Shown: positions 51,511 to 59,880 of the stretch, in pieces | Numbering within the stretch: position 1 is the stretch's first letter | Layout: the number at the start of each line of letters is the position of its first letter | NCBI GenBank assembly: GCA_964400735.1 | Contig: CAYNVQ010000014.1 | Span: forward strand, 1 to 64,000 | Source of the DNA: CAYNVQ01 sp964400735 | Lineage (GTDB): Bacteria; Acidobacteriota; Aminicenantia; Aminicenantales; Aminicenantaceae | Length of the DNA: 64,000 bases | Direction of reading: 5' to 3' | Made by a program: the position numbers and the translations under genes | Notes under the pieces: model-generated | Seen by the model: only the letters and a program-made list of their open reading frames with translations | What the model was told of the DNA's origin: nothing | Databases searched by the model: none

Positions 51511-51597
51511 ATGGCGTTAAAAATCCGAACTGGAGCGGAGGACATGCTTGGTGGATTAAAAAACGGTACCCACACAAAATGGAAGAGAACCATTTAA
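51511..51597 (+). CDS. possible 28-aa small protein encoded in the composite repeat
   Basis: ATG at 51511 is preceded by a near-perfect ribosome site (AGGAGGTGATGGA) and runs 28 codons to a TAA. The product starts MALKIRTGAEDM and ends HTKWKRTI. In the second copy (21266) most base changes are silent and the only indel is six bases, in frame. This favours coding but two copies are few, and the ORF ends inside the terminal inverted repeat. No homologue is recognised. Confidence 0.35.
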   Translation: MALKIRTGAEDMLGGLKNGTHTKWKRTI

Positions 51598-51810
51598 AGT
51601 AATTCCCCTACCTTTTTGAAATCGGAACAAATTGGGACAAAGAGCATGGAATCGGACCAAAAACTTTCTCAAAAACACTCTGTCTATACATTTATACAAT
51701 GGAATGATAGGTTTGAGAATTGCATAAATTCAAAAAGGATGCTAAAGATTATCTGTTCTTTGTAAACTTTGACGATAACAGTCGAGGACAAAGCCTAATA
51801 CGAGGAACCG

Positions 51811-52758
51811 ATGGAGAGGACAAAAACGAAAAAGGAATGGCTGGCGCTTGAAACCTCCATGGAGAAAGAGCTGCCCGAATATTGGGGTGGGGATTGGGGA
51901 TGCGACTCAGAGGTGGGGACCTTGAAGGCCGTGTTGTTGCGGCGTCCGGGAAAAGAGATCGAGCTGGTGAAAGATCCAGAAAAATACAGATGGCTGGATA
52001 TCATGGATCCTGAAAAAGCAAGAGGACAGCATGATGCCCTCTCAGAACTTTATCGTTCGCAGGGTGTCGTCGTTCACTATGTCGAGAATATGCGGGTCGA
52101 TAGGCCCAATGCCCTTTTCATGAGGGACAACGTGCTGATGACTCCCCAGGGTGCCATTGTGGGAAGACAGGCTATGGCCTGCCGGCGCGGTGAAGAGAGG
52201 TATGCGGCAGAAAGTCTGGCTCTGCTTGGCGTCCCGATCGTCAGGACCATCTCGGGGCATGGGATATTCGAGACCGCCTGCTGCCTGTGGATCGATGCGG
52301 GAAGCGTCATCATAGGCACGGGAAACAGGTCCAATCGGGAAGGAGCCAGGCAAGTCGAACAGGCGCTGCAATCCATGGGGGTCGAATATTTTTATCAGAT
52401 GCAAATCCCCTACGGCTATGCCCACATCGACAGCATCATCAGCTTTGTCGACAAAAAAAGGGCCGTGATCGACCCGGCCCGCCTTCCATGGGATGTGTGG
52501 ATGGCTTTGAAAAAGAGGGGATTCAAACTGCTCGAAGCCCCTTCTTCCAAGGAAACAAGCGGGCTGGCCCTGAATTTTGTCGCGCTCTCTCCGGGATCGG
52601 TCGTGATGTCATCAGGCTTTCCCGAAACGAAAAAATTCCTCCATGACCATGATATCGAAGTCAGCGAAGTGGATATTTCCGAACTTCGAAAAGCGTGGGG
52701 GTCGATCCACTGCATGACTGCCATCCTCAAGCGGGAACCTATCGGTCGTCTTGAATAG
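51811..52758 (+). CDS. amidinotransferase/dimethylarginine dimethylaminohydrolase-like protein
   Basis: This 315-aa protein has the beta/alpha propeller of the guanidino-group modifying superfamily. Visible landmarks are DRPNALFMRDNVLM (substrate Asp region), GHGIFETACCLWID (Glu-rich loop), YAHIDSIISFV (catalytic His) and WGSIHCMTAILKR (catalytic Cys close to the C-terminus). Enzymes of this group act on arginine or methylated arginine through a thiol intermediate; exact substrate is not decided here. The start has CGAGGAACCG before it. It converges on the S9 peptidase gene with 16 bp between them. Confidence 0.88.
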   Translation: MERTKTKKEWLALETSMEKELPEYWGGDWGCDSEVGTLKAVLLRRPGKEIELVKDPEKYRWLDIMDPEKARGQHDALSELYRSQGVVVHYVENMRVDRPNALFMRDNVLMTPQGAIVGRQAMACRRGEERYAAESLALLGVPIVRTISGHGIFETACCLWIDAGSVIIGTGNRSNREGARQVEQALQSMGVEYFYQMQIPYGYAHIDSIISFVDKKRAVIDPARLPWDVWMALKKRGFKLLEAPSSKETSGLALNFVALSPGSVVMSSGFPETKKFLHDHDIEVSEVDISELRKAWGSIHCMTAILKREPIGRLE

Positions 52759-52774
52759 GATTCTTTTTCCGCTG

Positions 52775-54790
52775 TTATTTTTTTTCCTTTTCTTCCTCGA
52801 CTGTGATGGGCATTTCGACATCTTCATTCCAGATGTGCTTGGCGAACCACAGCCAGTTGTGCCACTGGGCGGCGAGCTGTTCCTTTGGCCGGGATATACC
52901 GTGCCCGAAATCCTTGTAGACGATCAATTTTACTTCGACACCTTCATCCTGGAGACCCTGGAAGAGTTCATAAGCGTTGGGAATGGGCACCCGGCGGTCG
53001 AATTCTCCGTGCTGGATCAAGGTGGGGGTGCTGGCCTTTTTGATGTTGGTCATGGGCGAAGTCTTGAGATAGATATTCATGTCGTCCCAGGGTGTGGCCT
53101 GCAGGTAGTGCCTGGTAAAGGGATGGATATCCGTGTTGACATAATAGGTCACCCAGTTGGATATTCCGGCACCCACCGATATGGCTTTGAACTTTTTCGA
53201 ATTGGTGGTAAGAAAGGCTGAAATGTATCCCCCCTGGCTCCAACCCATGGCGCCCACCCGGTCAGGATCGACCATCCCCTTGTTGATGAGGTAATCGACG
53301 CCTGATTCCACATCCCACATGTCTCCCACTCCCAGATTTCGGACATTCAGGGATCGGAATTTTTCCCCATAACCTGTCGAGCCGCGGTAGTTCGGCTGGA
53401 GGATCAGCGCTCCCTTGTTCAACCACTGGAGATAGGGATAAACCCCGCCCGCTACAAGAACAGGACGCGAAATGGATGCCGGTCCGCCATGGATGATGAC
53501 CAGAAGAGGGTATTTAGTCTGAGGTGAATAATTTTCGGGTTTCCATAAGATCCCTTCGATCATGATTCCGTCCTTGCTCTTCCACTGGATGATCTCCCTG
53601 GAACCGGTGTTCCATTCCGCTACCTGTCGGGTCATGGTGGTGATTCTTACTGGGTTGGAGGATTCGAGAGTCGAACGGAAAATTTCCGGGAGGGAATTTC
53701 TGTCATACCCGGTAAAAGCGATCGTATTGCCGTCATTGGCTATGCTCACCCCATAGATATTTTCCGGTGAATCGATGACTTTTTTTGTCTGTCGGCTCGA
53801 CGGATCGAGCAGATACAGCCGTCGGAATGTTTTTTCCGAAGCTTCAAGATAGATGCCCGCTTCCTTCCAATCCACCATATAGGGATCCTCGTCAAAGGAT
53901 TCAGTAAGAACCGCGATCTCTCCTCCCTCAGCCGGAATTTTGGCCAGCTCGCCGTTGACGTAGTAGCGATCGTCTCCCATGCCAGTATTGAACGCTATCC
54001 ATCGACCATCAGGCGACCACCTGGGACCGCCATCAGGTCCCGGCTGCGTCACCAAAGGGATTATTTTCCCGGACTCGATATCAATGACCGAGATGTCTGA
54101 TTTCGAGTAGGAATTGATCAAAGGATCGGGTCTGTGGTCAAATGCGATCTTCTTGCCGTCCGGAGACCATCGGAAACTGCCCACTGTAAATTTTTCTCCC
54201 GATGTCAATTGTTTCGCTTCTGGAGTTTTGCCGGGATCCACCTCGACCATCCAAAGATGAGTCATCCGGTATTCAGCGTCTTCGACTTCGAAACGCCCGT
54301 ATTGTTTCTCGCGCGCCTCCGATTGTTTGCTTTTGGGCTCGGTCGCCGTGAACGCAATGTGCTTGCTGTCTGGAGACCAGAGGTAGGAGTTGACCCCTTG
54401 CTTGTGGTCTGTCAAAGGGAAAGCTTCTCCACCATCCAGGCGGATGAGAAAAATTTGGGTTTCATCACCCCGCTTGGATGTGAAAGAAATCCATTCCTCA
54501 TCGGGAGACCAGGAGGGATTATAGCTGCTGCCTTCACTCGTACGGGTTAATTGAAAGGGTTCGGAACCATTCCGGCTGAGCCATATCTCTGTATCATAGC
54601 TGTTTTTCTCCCAATCGGGCTGACGCAAGGTGAAAAGGACATGTTTCCCGCAGGGAGAGATCTCCGGAGTTCCCACATATTTCAAACTCAAAACATCCTT
54701 GAATGCGGGGTCAGGTTTTTCATTTGCCCGCATGCCGGAAGATAAAGCCAGAACAAAGACAAATAGGATTATTCCCAGATTTTTTTTCAT
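52775..54790 (-). CDS. S9 family prolyl oligopeptidase-type peptidase, secreted
   Basis: At 671 aa it has a signal peptide (ILFVFVLALSSGMRANE). Residues ~30-400 are a TolB/WD40-like propeller (PSWSPDEEWISFTSKR, YLWSPDSKHIAFTATE, FRWSPDGKKIAFDHR, PRWSPDGRWIAFNTG). The C-terminal alpha/beta-hydrolase has GAMGWSQGGYIS (Ser), HGEFDRRVP (Asp) and KDFGHGISRP (His). Members are dipeptidyl- or acylaminoacyl-peptidases; here exported, so it works on extracellular peptides. Confidence 0.93.
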   Translation of the reverse strand: MKKNLGIILFVFVLALSSGMRANEKPDPAFKDVLSLKYVGTPEISPCGKHVLFTLRQPDWEKNSYDTEIWLSRNGSEPFQLTRTSEGSSYNPSWSPDEEWISFTSKRGDETQIFLIRLDGGEAFPLTDHKQGVNSYLWSPDSKHIAFTATEPKSKQSEAREKQYGRFEVEDAEYRMTHLWMVEVDPGKTPEAKQLTSGEKFTVGSFRWSPDGKKIAFDHRPDPLINSYSKSDISVIDIESGKIIPLVTQPGPDGGPRWSPDGRWIAFNTGMGDDRYYVNGELAKIPAEGGEIAVLTESFDEDPYMVDWKEAGIYLEASEKTFRRLYLLDPSSRQTKKVIDSPENIYGVSIANDGNTIAFTGYDRNSLPEIFRSTLESSNPVRITTMTRQVAEWNTGSREIIQWKSKDGIMIEGILWKPENYSPQTKYPLLVIIHGGPASISRPVLVAGGVYPYLQWLNKGALILQPNYRGSTGYGEKFRSLNVRNLGVGDMWDVESGVDYLINKGMVDPDRVGAMGWSQGGYISAFLTTNSKKFKAISVGAGISNWVTYYVNTDIHPFTRHYLQATPWDDMNIYLKTSPMTNIKKASTPTLIQHGEFDRRVPIPNAYELFQGLQDEGVEVKLIVYKDFGHGISRPKEQLAAQWHNWLWFAKHIWNEDVEMPITVEEEKEKK

Positions 54791-54826
54791 ATCGAACCTC
54801 CAAACATTTCTTCAATCATTCCAATT

Positions 54827-54835
54827 ATTATACCA
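54827..54835 (-). promoter_or_regulatory. extended -10 promoter of the S9 peptidase gene
   Basis: On the minus strand TGGTATAAT gives a perfect extended -10 (TATAAT at 54827-54832), about 37 bp before the start codon. A TTGAGT lies upstream at 19-bp spacing. Confidence 0.5.
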
Positions 54836-54882
54836 TCGGCAAATATCACACACTCAATGGAAAAGGTCAATTACATTATATT

Positions 54883-54940
54883 GGTGACAGGTAACTAAAT
54901 TATTTTTTCGATAGAATTACTAATTTAGTTACCTGTCACT
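54883..54940. repeat. 58-bp palindromic repeat, copy 1
   Basis: GGTGACAGGTAACTAAATTA on the left pairs with TAATTTAGTTACCTGTCAC on the right. It is the same length as the copies at 57971 and 59823, with stem-preserving changes. It lies between the permease stop (54953) and the S9 peptidase start, so it may also terminate cassette 5. Confidence 0.8.
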
Positions 54941-54952
54941 TATATGAAGGGA

Positions 54953-57523
54953 TTACTCGTAGCGGAGGGAGTCGGCGGGATCGGCGATGGCGGCTTTGAC
55001 TGCCTGGTAGCACACCGGAAGAGCGGCGATAACAAAAGAGAGCACTCCGGCAAAAACAAACAGCATTGGACTCAGGCCGGCCCGGTAGGCAAAATTTTCC
55101 AGCCATTTGTGCATGGCATACCAGCCGATCGGCCAGGCGATGAGATTGGCCAAGAGGATCCACCGGGAAAATTCTTTAGAGAGGAGAACAACTATGCTGG
55201 GAACAGATGCACCCAGGACTTTACGGATGCCGATCTCTTTTGTTTTTTTCTCGGCTGTGAAGGAAGCCAATCCGAAAATCCCTAGGCAGGATATAAAAAT
55301 CGCCAGGAAAGCGAAGTAGCTGAATATCTTTCCCAATTTCTGTTCAGCCTGGTAGAGGTCCTGAACTCCTTGATCGATAAAACTGTACTCATAAGGGAAA
55401 TTCGGGGAGAAACTCATCGAAGTTTCTTCGATATATTTCAACGTGTCCGGAACATTCATCGCAGCTATCTTGACAAAAACAAACCTCAGGGCATTGTAAT
55501 GGCGGGGATTGATGGTGAAGATGTGAGGCATGATTTCTCTGTGTAACGAGACATGGTGATAATTTTTAATGACGCCGATAATCGTCCCGGAAGTTCCCCA
55601 AAAGCTCAGCCTTCGACCCACCGGATCCTCCATGCCCATGTATTTGGCCGCTTCTTCGTTTATGAGATAATTTCTTATATCGGCCGTGGAACCGCTCTGG
55701 AAAGAGCGGCCCTCCACAACCTCCATCCCAAAGGTCTCGATATAATCGAAAGCTGAGATGGTGTATCTTATATTAGGGGACATCTCTGGGTCCTTTCCCG
55801 CCCATTCCACGCCCGAGGTTTTGTAATCTTCATCATAGGGAACGGCCTGGCCGGCTGTAACATTTATGACATTTGGATCCTGAAGCAGTTTATTCTTATA
55901 GGTTTGAAATCGATTGAGTAGGCTTGGATTGAGGGGAATTTTCACCACATGATCGGTCCTGAAACCTAGAGGTCTTTTCTGGATATAGCTCATTTGCCGG
56001 AAGACCACAGCCGTACAAGCGATAAGCAACACAGAGATAGCGAATTGCCCGATCACCGTGACTACCCGTAAGGAAAAACGCCTGGTTCGGGAATATCTGG
56101 CTGCCTTTAAAGTGTCAACCGGCCTGTTGGAGGAAAGAAAAAGAGCCGGATAAATGCCCGATATCAACCCCACGATAAAAATCAAACCCAATAAGTAAAG
56201 ATAAATTGTAAGATCAGGAAAAAGATCGAATGTTAATTGTTTGGAGGTGAGCGCATTCAGAAAAGGCAGCCCGACTTTTACCAATACTAGGGAAAGCACA
56301 AAGGCCAAAGCCGACATCAGGATGGATTCCCCGAGAAATTGTTGGATGAGCTCGGGACGCTTGGCTCCCATGACTTTGCGCAACCCGACTTCCCGGGATC
56401 GATTCGCCGAGCTGGCTGTGGCCAGATTCATATAATTGACACAGGCTATCAACAAGATAAAAACGGCTATCACAGAAAAGATATACACATACATCCGGCG
56501 GCCAAAACTCAGGTGGACCTTGGTGAAAGGCAGCAGATCGACTTTGAGGGTATCGGCAAAGGGGTAGGGGCTATGCTTGCTCAAAGAGCCGGCAATTTTT
56601 TCTTTTACGTCTATGATCGAAGCATTCTTTTCCAGGAGAACATATGAAGGGTCCCTCCAGTTCCAATCGGTATCCAATCTGTTTGGCAACCGGGCGAGGA
56701 AATCTATTTGCAGATGGGAATTGGAAGGGACGCCAATAACACCCGTGACGACCAGGTCATCTCTGTTATTCAAGGTCAGTACTTTTCCTAACGGATTGTC
56801 ATGACCGAAGTATTTGGTAGCGATTTTATCCGTGATGACCAATGAATTCGGATTTTGGAGGGCTGATTCCTCGTTCCCGTATATAAATGGAAACGAGAAC
56901 ATAGAAAAAAAGGAGGAATCGACGAGGTCGACGTCGTTTTCATAAAACATAACGGGTAGTCCCTCGACAGGCTGGTATTTGAAAGTACAGGTTCTAAGAT
57001 TGCCAAGGCTATATATCCGGGTATAATAAACGATTTCGGGAAAGTCATCTGCCAAGCGCGGGGCCAGTGCGTAGGGTACATTGGGATCGATATTGCCGTC
57101 GGGGTGAATGATGGTCAGCAGGTACAGGTTATCCTTTCGGGAGTGAAACTTATCATAGCTCAGTTCATCCTGGATCCAAAGGGTGATCAGGATGAAACAG
57201 GCGATTCCCACAGCCAGCCCCAGGATGTTTATCAGGGCGAACATCTTGTTCCGGACGATATTTCTGAAGGTGATTTTGAAATAGTTCTTGATCATAGCGA
57301 TTCTCCTGTAAATACTATTCTTTACAAATCCCGGAAGAGCTTTTAGGGACTCTTTCCAAAACCACCGGCGGGCCCTTTTTAAGCCCTCTTTCTCAGCCAT
57401 GTATTCGAACGTTTCGACAAGGTCGCCGGCAGCACAATCATAATCATTGGGATTGGCAATAATTTGTAAAAGCCGCAAAGCCAGGGGAGGAGGTGTGGAT
57501 CTTTTCTCGGTCATGGAGGTCAC
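54953..57523 (-). CDS. MacB/FtsX-type duplicated orphan permease with prefix domain (cassette 5)
   Basis: This protein is 856 aa from GTG 57523, which overlaps the PadR stop, or 853 aa from ATG 57514. Prefix domain about 1-80 (PPLALRLLQIIANPNDYDCA), first helix in MFALINILGLAVGIACFILI, two periplasmic MacB-like domains, and FtsX blocks with EVGLRKVMGAK and EIGIRKVLGAS. The end is DPADSLRYE. As in cassettes 1-4 there is no ATPase. The start choice between GTG and ATG is not settled by a ribosome site. Confidence 0.87.
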   Translation of the reverse strand: MTSMTEKRSTPPPLALRLLQIIANPNDYDCAAGDLVETFEYMAEKEGLKRARRWFWKESLKALPGFVKNSIYRRIAMIKNYFKITFRNIVRNKMFALINILGLAVGIACFILITLWIQDELSYDKFHSRKDNLYLLTIIHPDGNIDPNVPYALAPRLADDFPEIVYYTRIYSLGNLRTCTFKYQPVEGLPVMFYENDVDLVDSSFFSMFSFPFIYGNEESALQNPNSLVITDKIATKYFGHDNPLGKVLTLNNRDDLVVTGVIGVPSNSHLQIDFLARLPNRLDTDWNWRDPSYVLLEKNASIIDVKEKIAGSLSKHSPYPFADTLKVDLLPFTKVHLSFGRRMYVYIFSVIAVFILLIACVNYMNLATASSANRSREVGLRKVMGAKRPELIQQFLGESILMSALAFVLSLVLVKVGLPFLNALTSKQLTFDLFPDLTIYLYLLGLIFIVGLISGIYPALFLSSNRPVDTLKAARYSRTRRFSLRVVTVIGQFAISVLLIACTAVVFRQMSYIQKRPLGFRTDHVVKIPLNPSLLNRFQTYKNKLLQDPNVINVTAGQAVPYDEDYKTSGVEWAGKDPEMSPNIRYTISAFDYIETFGMEVVEGRSFQSGSTADIRNYLINEEAAKYMGMEDPVGRRLSFWGTSGTIIGVIKNYHHVSLHREIMPHIFTINPRHYNALRFVFVKIAAMNVPDTLKYIEETSMSFSPNFPYEYSFIDQGVQDLYQAEQKLGKIFSYFAFLAIFISCLGIFGLASFTAEKKTKEIGIRKVLGASVPSIVVLLSKEFSRWILLANLIAWPIGWYAMHKWLENFAYRAGLSPMLFVFAGVLSFVIAALPVCYQAVKAAIADPADSLRYE

Positions 57524-57846
57524 TTCTTTCTCAGAGCAAGCACAGGAAGGTCGATCCAGGCCTTTCTCTGAAGGTCTCTGACCTCTTCTAGTGCCTTAAG
57601 TCCGTCTTTGGATATTCTGTAAAATCTTTTGCTCTTCCCGCCCCTAGTCTTTTCAGGCTTTCCAGCAATGGTGGAAACCAGTCCTTTTCGGGTCAATCTG
57701 TCGAGCACATCATAGATCGCTCCTATGGACCAATATTTTCCGGACACTTTGGAGACATCTTGGCGGATGGGAACACCATAAGCATTCTCGCCCAGCCTTA
57801 AAATGGAAAGGAGGAGAAGTTCTTCCTGACGTGATAAAAATTTCAT
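57520..57846 (-). CDS. PadR family transcriptional regulator (cassette 5)
   Basis: This 108-aa protein has motifs RQEELLLLSILRLGENAYGVPI, WSIGAIYDVLDRLTRKGLV and TRGGKSKRFYRISKDG. Of the five PadR proteins it shares most of its recognition helix with cassette 2 (SIGAIYD). Coupled to the permease by a four-base overlap. Its promoter is covered by an inverted repeat. Confidence 0.93.
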   Translation of the reverse strand: MKFLSRQEELLLLSILRLGENAYGVPIRQDVSKVSGKYWSIGAIYDVLDRLTRKGLVSTIAGKPEKTRGGKSKRFYRISKDGLKALEEVRDLQRKAWIDLPVLALRKK

Positions 57847-57865
57847 CGGTCACACCTATAGATAT

Positions 57866-57924
57866 CTTCGGTAATATAGAAGAAATAACAGCAAAAGTCA
57901 AGCATTTTTTCTGTAATACCGAAG
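57866..57924 (-). promoter_or_regulatory. promoter and PadR operator of cassette 5
   Basis: On the minus strand TTGACT (57896-57901) and TATATT (57873-57878) are 17 bp apart. CTTCGGTAATATAG (57866-57879) and CTGTAATACCGAAG (57911-57924) are inverted at 12 of 14 positions, centres 45 bp apart; the first covers the -10. Confidence 0.75.
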
Positions 57925-57932
57925 AAAAATGA

Positions 57933-57974
57933 CGAGAAAATGGTGCGAGAAAATGGTGATACGAGAAAATGGTG
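57933..57974. repeat. three near-tandem copies of CGAGAAAATGGTG
   Basis: The 13-mer occurs at 57933-57945, 57946-57958 and 57962-57974. The last overlaps the start of the 58-bp palindrome; GAAAATGGTGACAGG also opens the copy at 59823, so the short repeat looks like duplicated palindrome edge. Confidence 0.75.
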
Positions 57975-58028
57975 ACAGGTTACTTAATTAGAAACTCTAT
58001 AGGATAACTAATAAAGTAACCTGTCACC
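57971..58028. repeat. 58-bp palindromic repeat, copy 2
   Basis: GGTGACAGGTTACTTAATTA at the left pairs with CTAATAAAGTAACCTGTCACC at its right end. The first 32 bases are identical to copy 3. It lies 97 bp upstream of the aminotransferase start. Confidence 0.85.
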
Positions 58029-58125
58029 AAACTGAACTGGAACTGAAATGAAATGAATTTGAATTGAATGTGTTTCCGTATAAATTAGGATTTATTATAA
58101 AATGAGAGAGATACAGGAGAGAAAA

Positions 58126-59802
58126 ATGGAAACATTAGATCTTGATTATATTCGTAGACAGATCATCGGCAACGACCTGATCTTTAAAACCCCCTATGGC
58201 GAGAGGAACATTCTGTATGCAGATTATACGGCATCGGGAAGGGGATTGAAATTTATCGAAAACAAGCTCCACAAGATTCTTCGCTCCTATGCCAACACCC
58301 ATACAGAAGACGATTACTCAGGAAAGTACCTGACTCGGGTTTTCCATCAGGCCTTATCAAGGATCAAGGAGCTGGTTAATGCCGGAGAAAAGGGAAAGGT
58401 CATTAGCGTCGGATCAGGCTCGACCGGGGCCTTGAAGAAGCTTCAAGAGATCATCGGCGTCTATATCCCACCCGTTACCAAGGAGAGAATCTTCCAATCC
58501 ATCGATCACCTCGGAAAGAGCTACAAAGACGTTCAGGATAGGATCGAATCCGAAAAGCCGGTTGTGTTCATCGGCCCCTACGAACACCACACTAACGAGC
58601 TGATGTGGCGGGAGGCTTTTGTAGAGGTGGTTGTCATAGGGCTAGATGCCCAAGGAAGGGTAGATCATACGGAACTGGCCCACAAAATCTCCGATAAAAA
58701 ATTCCGGAACCGTTTCAAGATGGCTTCCTTTTCTGCTGGATCGAACATCACCGGTATCCGGACCGATGTTTATAAGATCGCCAAGATTTGTCACGACAAT
58801 GACTCCCTCATTTATTTCGATTTTGCCGCGGTCGCTCCTTATGTGGAAATCGACATGAACAAGGATGATGATACTTATTTCGACGCCATATTCTTTTCAC
58901 CCCACAAGTTTTTGGGAGGACCTGGATCGAGCGGCATTCTGGTTTTCAGAGAAGAACTCTACAGGAACGATCTTCCGCCCACCACCGCCGGAGGGGGAAC
59001 CGTGGATTTTGTGGGATTTCATGCGCACGATTATTCAAAGGATATCGAAACCAGGGAAATGGCAGGAACACCTCCGATTCTCCAGACCATAAAAGGTGCA
59101 CTGGCGATGGACCTAAAGGAAAAAATCGGAGTAGACAGAATCGAGCGCATCGAAGCCGAATACACCAAGGATTTTTTGTCTAGATTGAAGCGGATGCCCA
59201 ACATCGAGATGGTGGGCCGGGTGGATCCTGAAGAAAAAATTCCGATCATTTCCTTCAATATCGAACATCTTGATCGTATTCTTCATCCCAAGTTTGTGAC
59301 CAAGCTCTTGAACGACCTCTTCGGTATTCAATCCAGGGCCGGGTGCAGCTGTGCAGGACCCTACGGCCATCTCCTGCTCGAAATCGGCGATGAACTGTCT
59401 TCCAAATACAGAGCGGCTATCCAGGAGGGTTTGCTCGGTTTGAAACCGGGATGGGTAAGAATCAACATCCATTACACCTTCACCAAAAACGATGTTGATT
59501 TCCTAATTAAGGCCATAGATTTTGTAGCTACTCACGGCTATTCGTTCCTGTCCCAATATTTATTCGACATTCACACAGGCGAATGGAAGCATAAAGAATT
59601 TCAAGAATATGAAGAAGCTTTTAGCATAGATAACACATTCGAGACCAAACGTGTGGACCTTTCACAAATTGAGGAGATCCGCGAATCGTACTTTAAAGAG
59701 GCAAAAAAGGTGGCAATTGACTTAAAAAAAGAAGAAGTCTCTTCGTTCATCCAGGATAAAGCAGAAATTGAATCTCTCAAGTCATTTTATTATTGTTCAT
59801 AA
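58126..59802 (+). CDS. class V aminotransferase-fold PLP enzyme (cysteine desulfurase/selenocysteine lyase-like)
   Basis: This 558-aa protein starts at ATG 58126, preceded by ACAGGAGAGAAAA; the ATG at 58102 has no ribosome site. The fold-type I motifs are NILYADYTASGRGL, GSGSTGALKKL, YFDFAAVAPYVEID (PLP Asp) and SPHKFLGGPGSSG (PLP Lys). Later QSRAGCSCAGPYGHLLL holds cysteines where cysteine desulfurases place the catalytic thiol. It is longer than typical desulfurases (~400) because of an extended C-terminus (~100 residues). Desulfurase or lyase activity is inferred. Identical-orientation palindromes lie on both sides. Confidence 0.85.
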   Translation: METLDLDYIRRQIIGNDLIFKTPYGERNILYADYTASGRGLKFIENKLHKILRSYANTHTEDDYSGKYLTRVFHQALSRIKELVNAGEKGKVISVGSGSTGALKKLQEIIGVYIPPVTKERIFQSIDHLGKSYKDVQDRIESEKPVVFIGPYEHHTNELMWREAFVEVVVIGLDAQGRVDHTELAHKISDKKFRNRFKMASFSAGSNITGIRTDVYKIAKICHDNDSLIYFDFAAVAPYVEIDMNKDDDTYFDAIFFSPHKFLGGPGSSGILVFREELYRNDLPPTTAGGGTVDFVGFHAHDYSKDIETREMAGTPPILQTIKGALAMDLKEKIGVDRIERIEAEYTKDFLSRLKRMPNIEMVGRVDPEEKIPIISFNIEHLDRILHPKFVTKLLNDLFGIQSRAGCSCAGPYGHLLLEIGDELSSKYRAAIQEGLLGLKPGWVRINIHYTFTKNDVDFLIKAIDFVATHGYSFLSQYLFDIHTGEWKHKEFQEYEEAFSIDNTFETKRVDLSQIEEIRESYFKEAKKVAIDLKKEEVSSFIQDKAEIESLKSFYYCS

Positions 59803-59822
59803 AGGAAGGAGACAAAGAAAAT

Positions 59823-59880
59823 GGTGACAGGTTACTTAATTAGAAACTCTATAGAAATACTAATTTAGTAACCTGTCACC
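59823..59880. repeat. 58-bp palindromic repeat, copy 3 (supplies a stop codon)
   Basis: GGTGACAGGTTACTTAATTA pairs with TAATTTAGTAACCTGTCACC at the right end. The stop codon TGA of the minus-strand Asp-box gene (59876-59878) and most of its last Trp codon lie inside this repeat. Confidence 0.85.

Larger units (their letters stand above)
51024..51598. repeat. composite inverted-repeat element, long copy C
   Basis: This 575-bp element is bounded by inverted repeats: 51024-51055 against 51567-51598 match at 31 of 32 positions (TACCCACACAAAATGGAAG at the right end). Internal blocks 51286-51305, 51319-51361 and 51511-51597 match the short copy at 21134-21356. No transposase is encoded, so it looks like a MITE or other non-autonomous element. 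Confidence 0.75.
50897..51810. other. 914-bp gene-poor gap holding nested repeats
   Basis: This gap separates the divergent VWA and amidinotransferase genes. It holds the long composite inverted-repeat element (51024-51598) with a nested ~90-bp hairpin, a four-hairpin insert and a possible small ORF. The stretch 51600-51800 is AT-rich with no gene seen; the amidinotransferase promoter should be there but no clear hexamer pair was found. Confidence 0.7.

Noticed and set aside
57933..58028. CRISPR-like repeats
   Set aside because: Only three short near-tandem copies without spacers plus one palindrome; no cas genes in the window.
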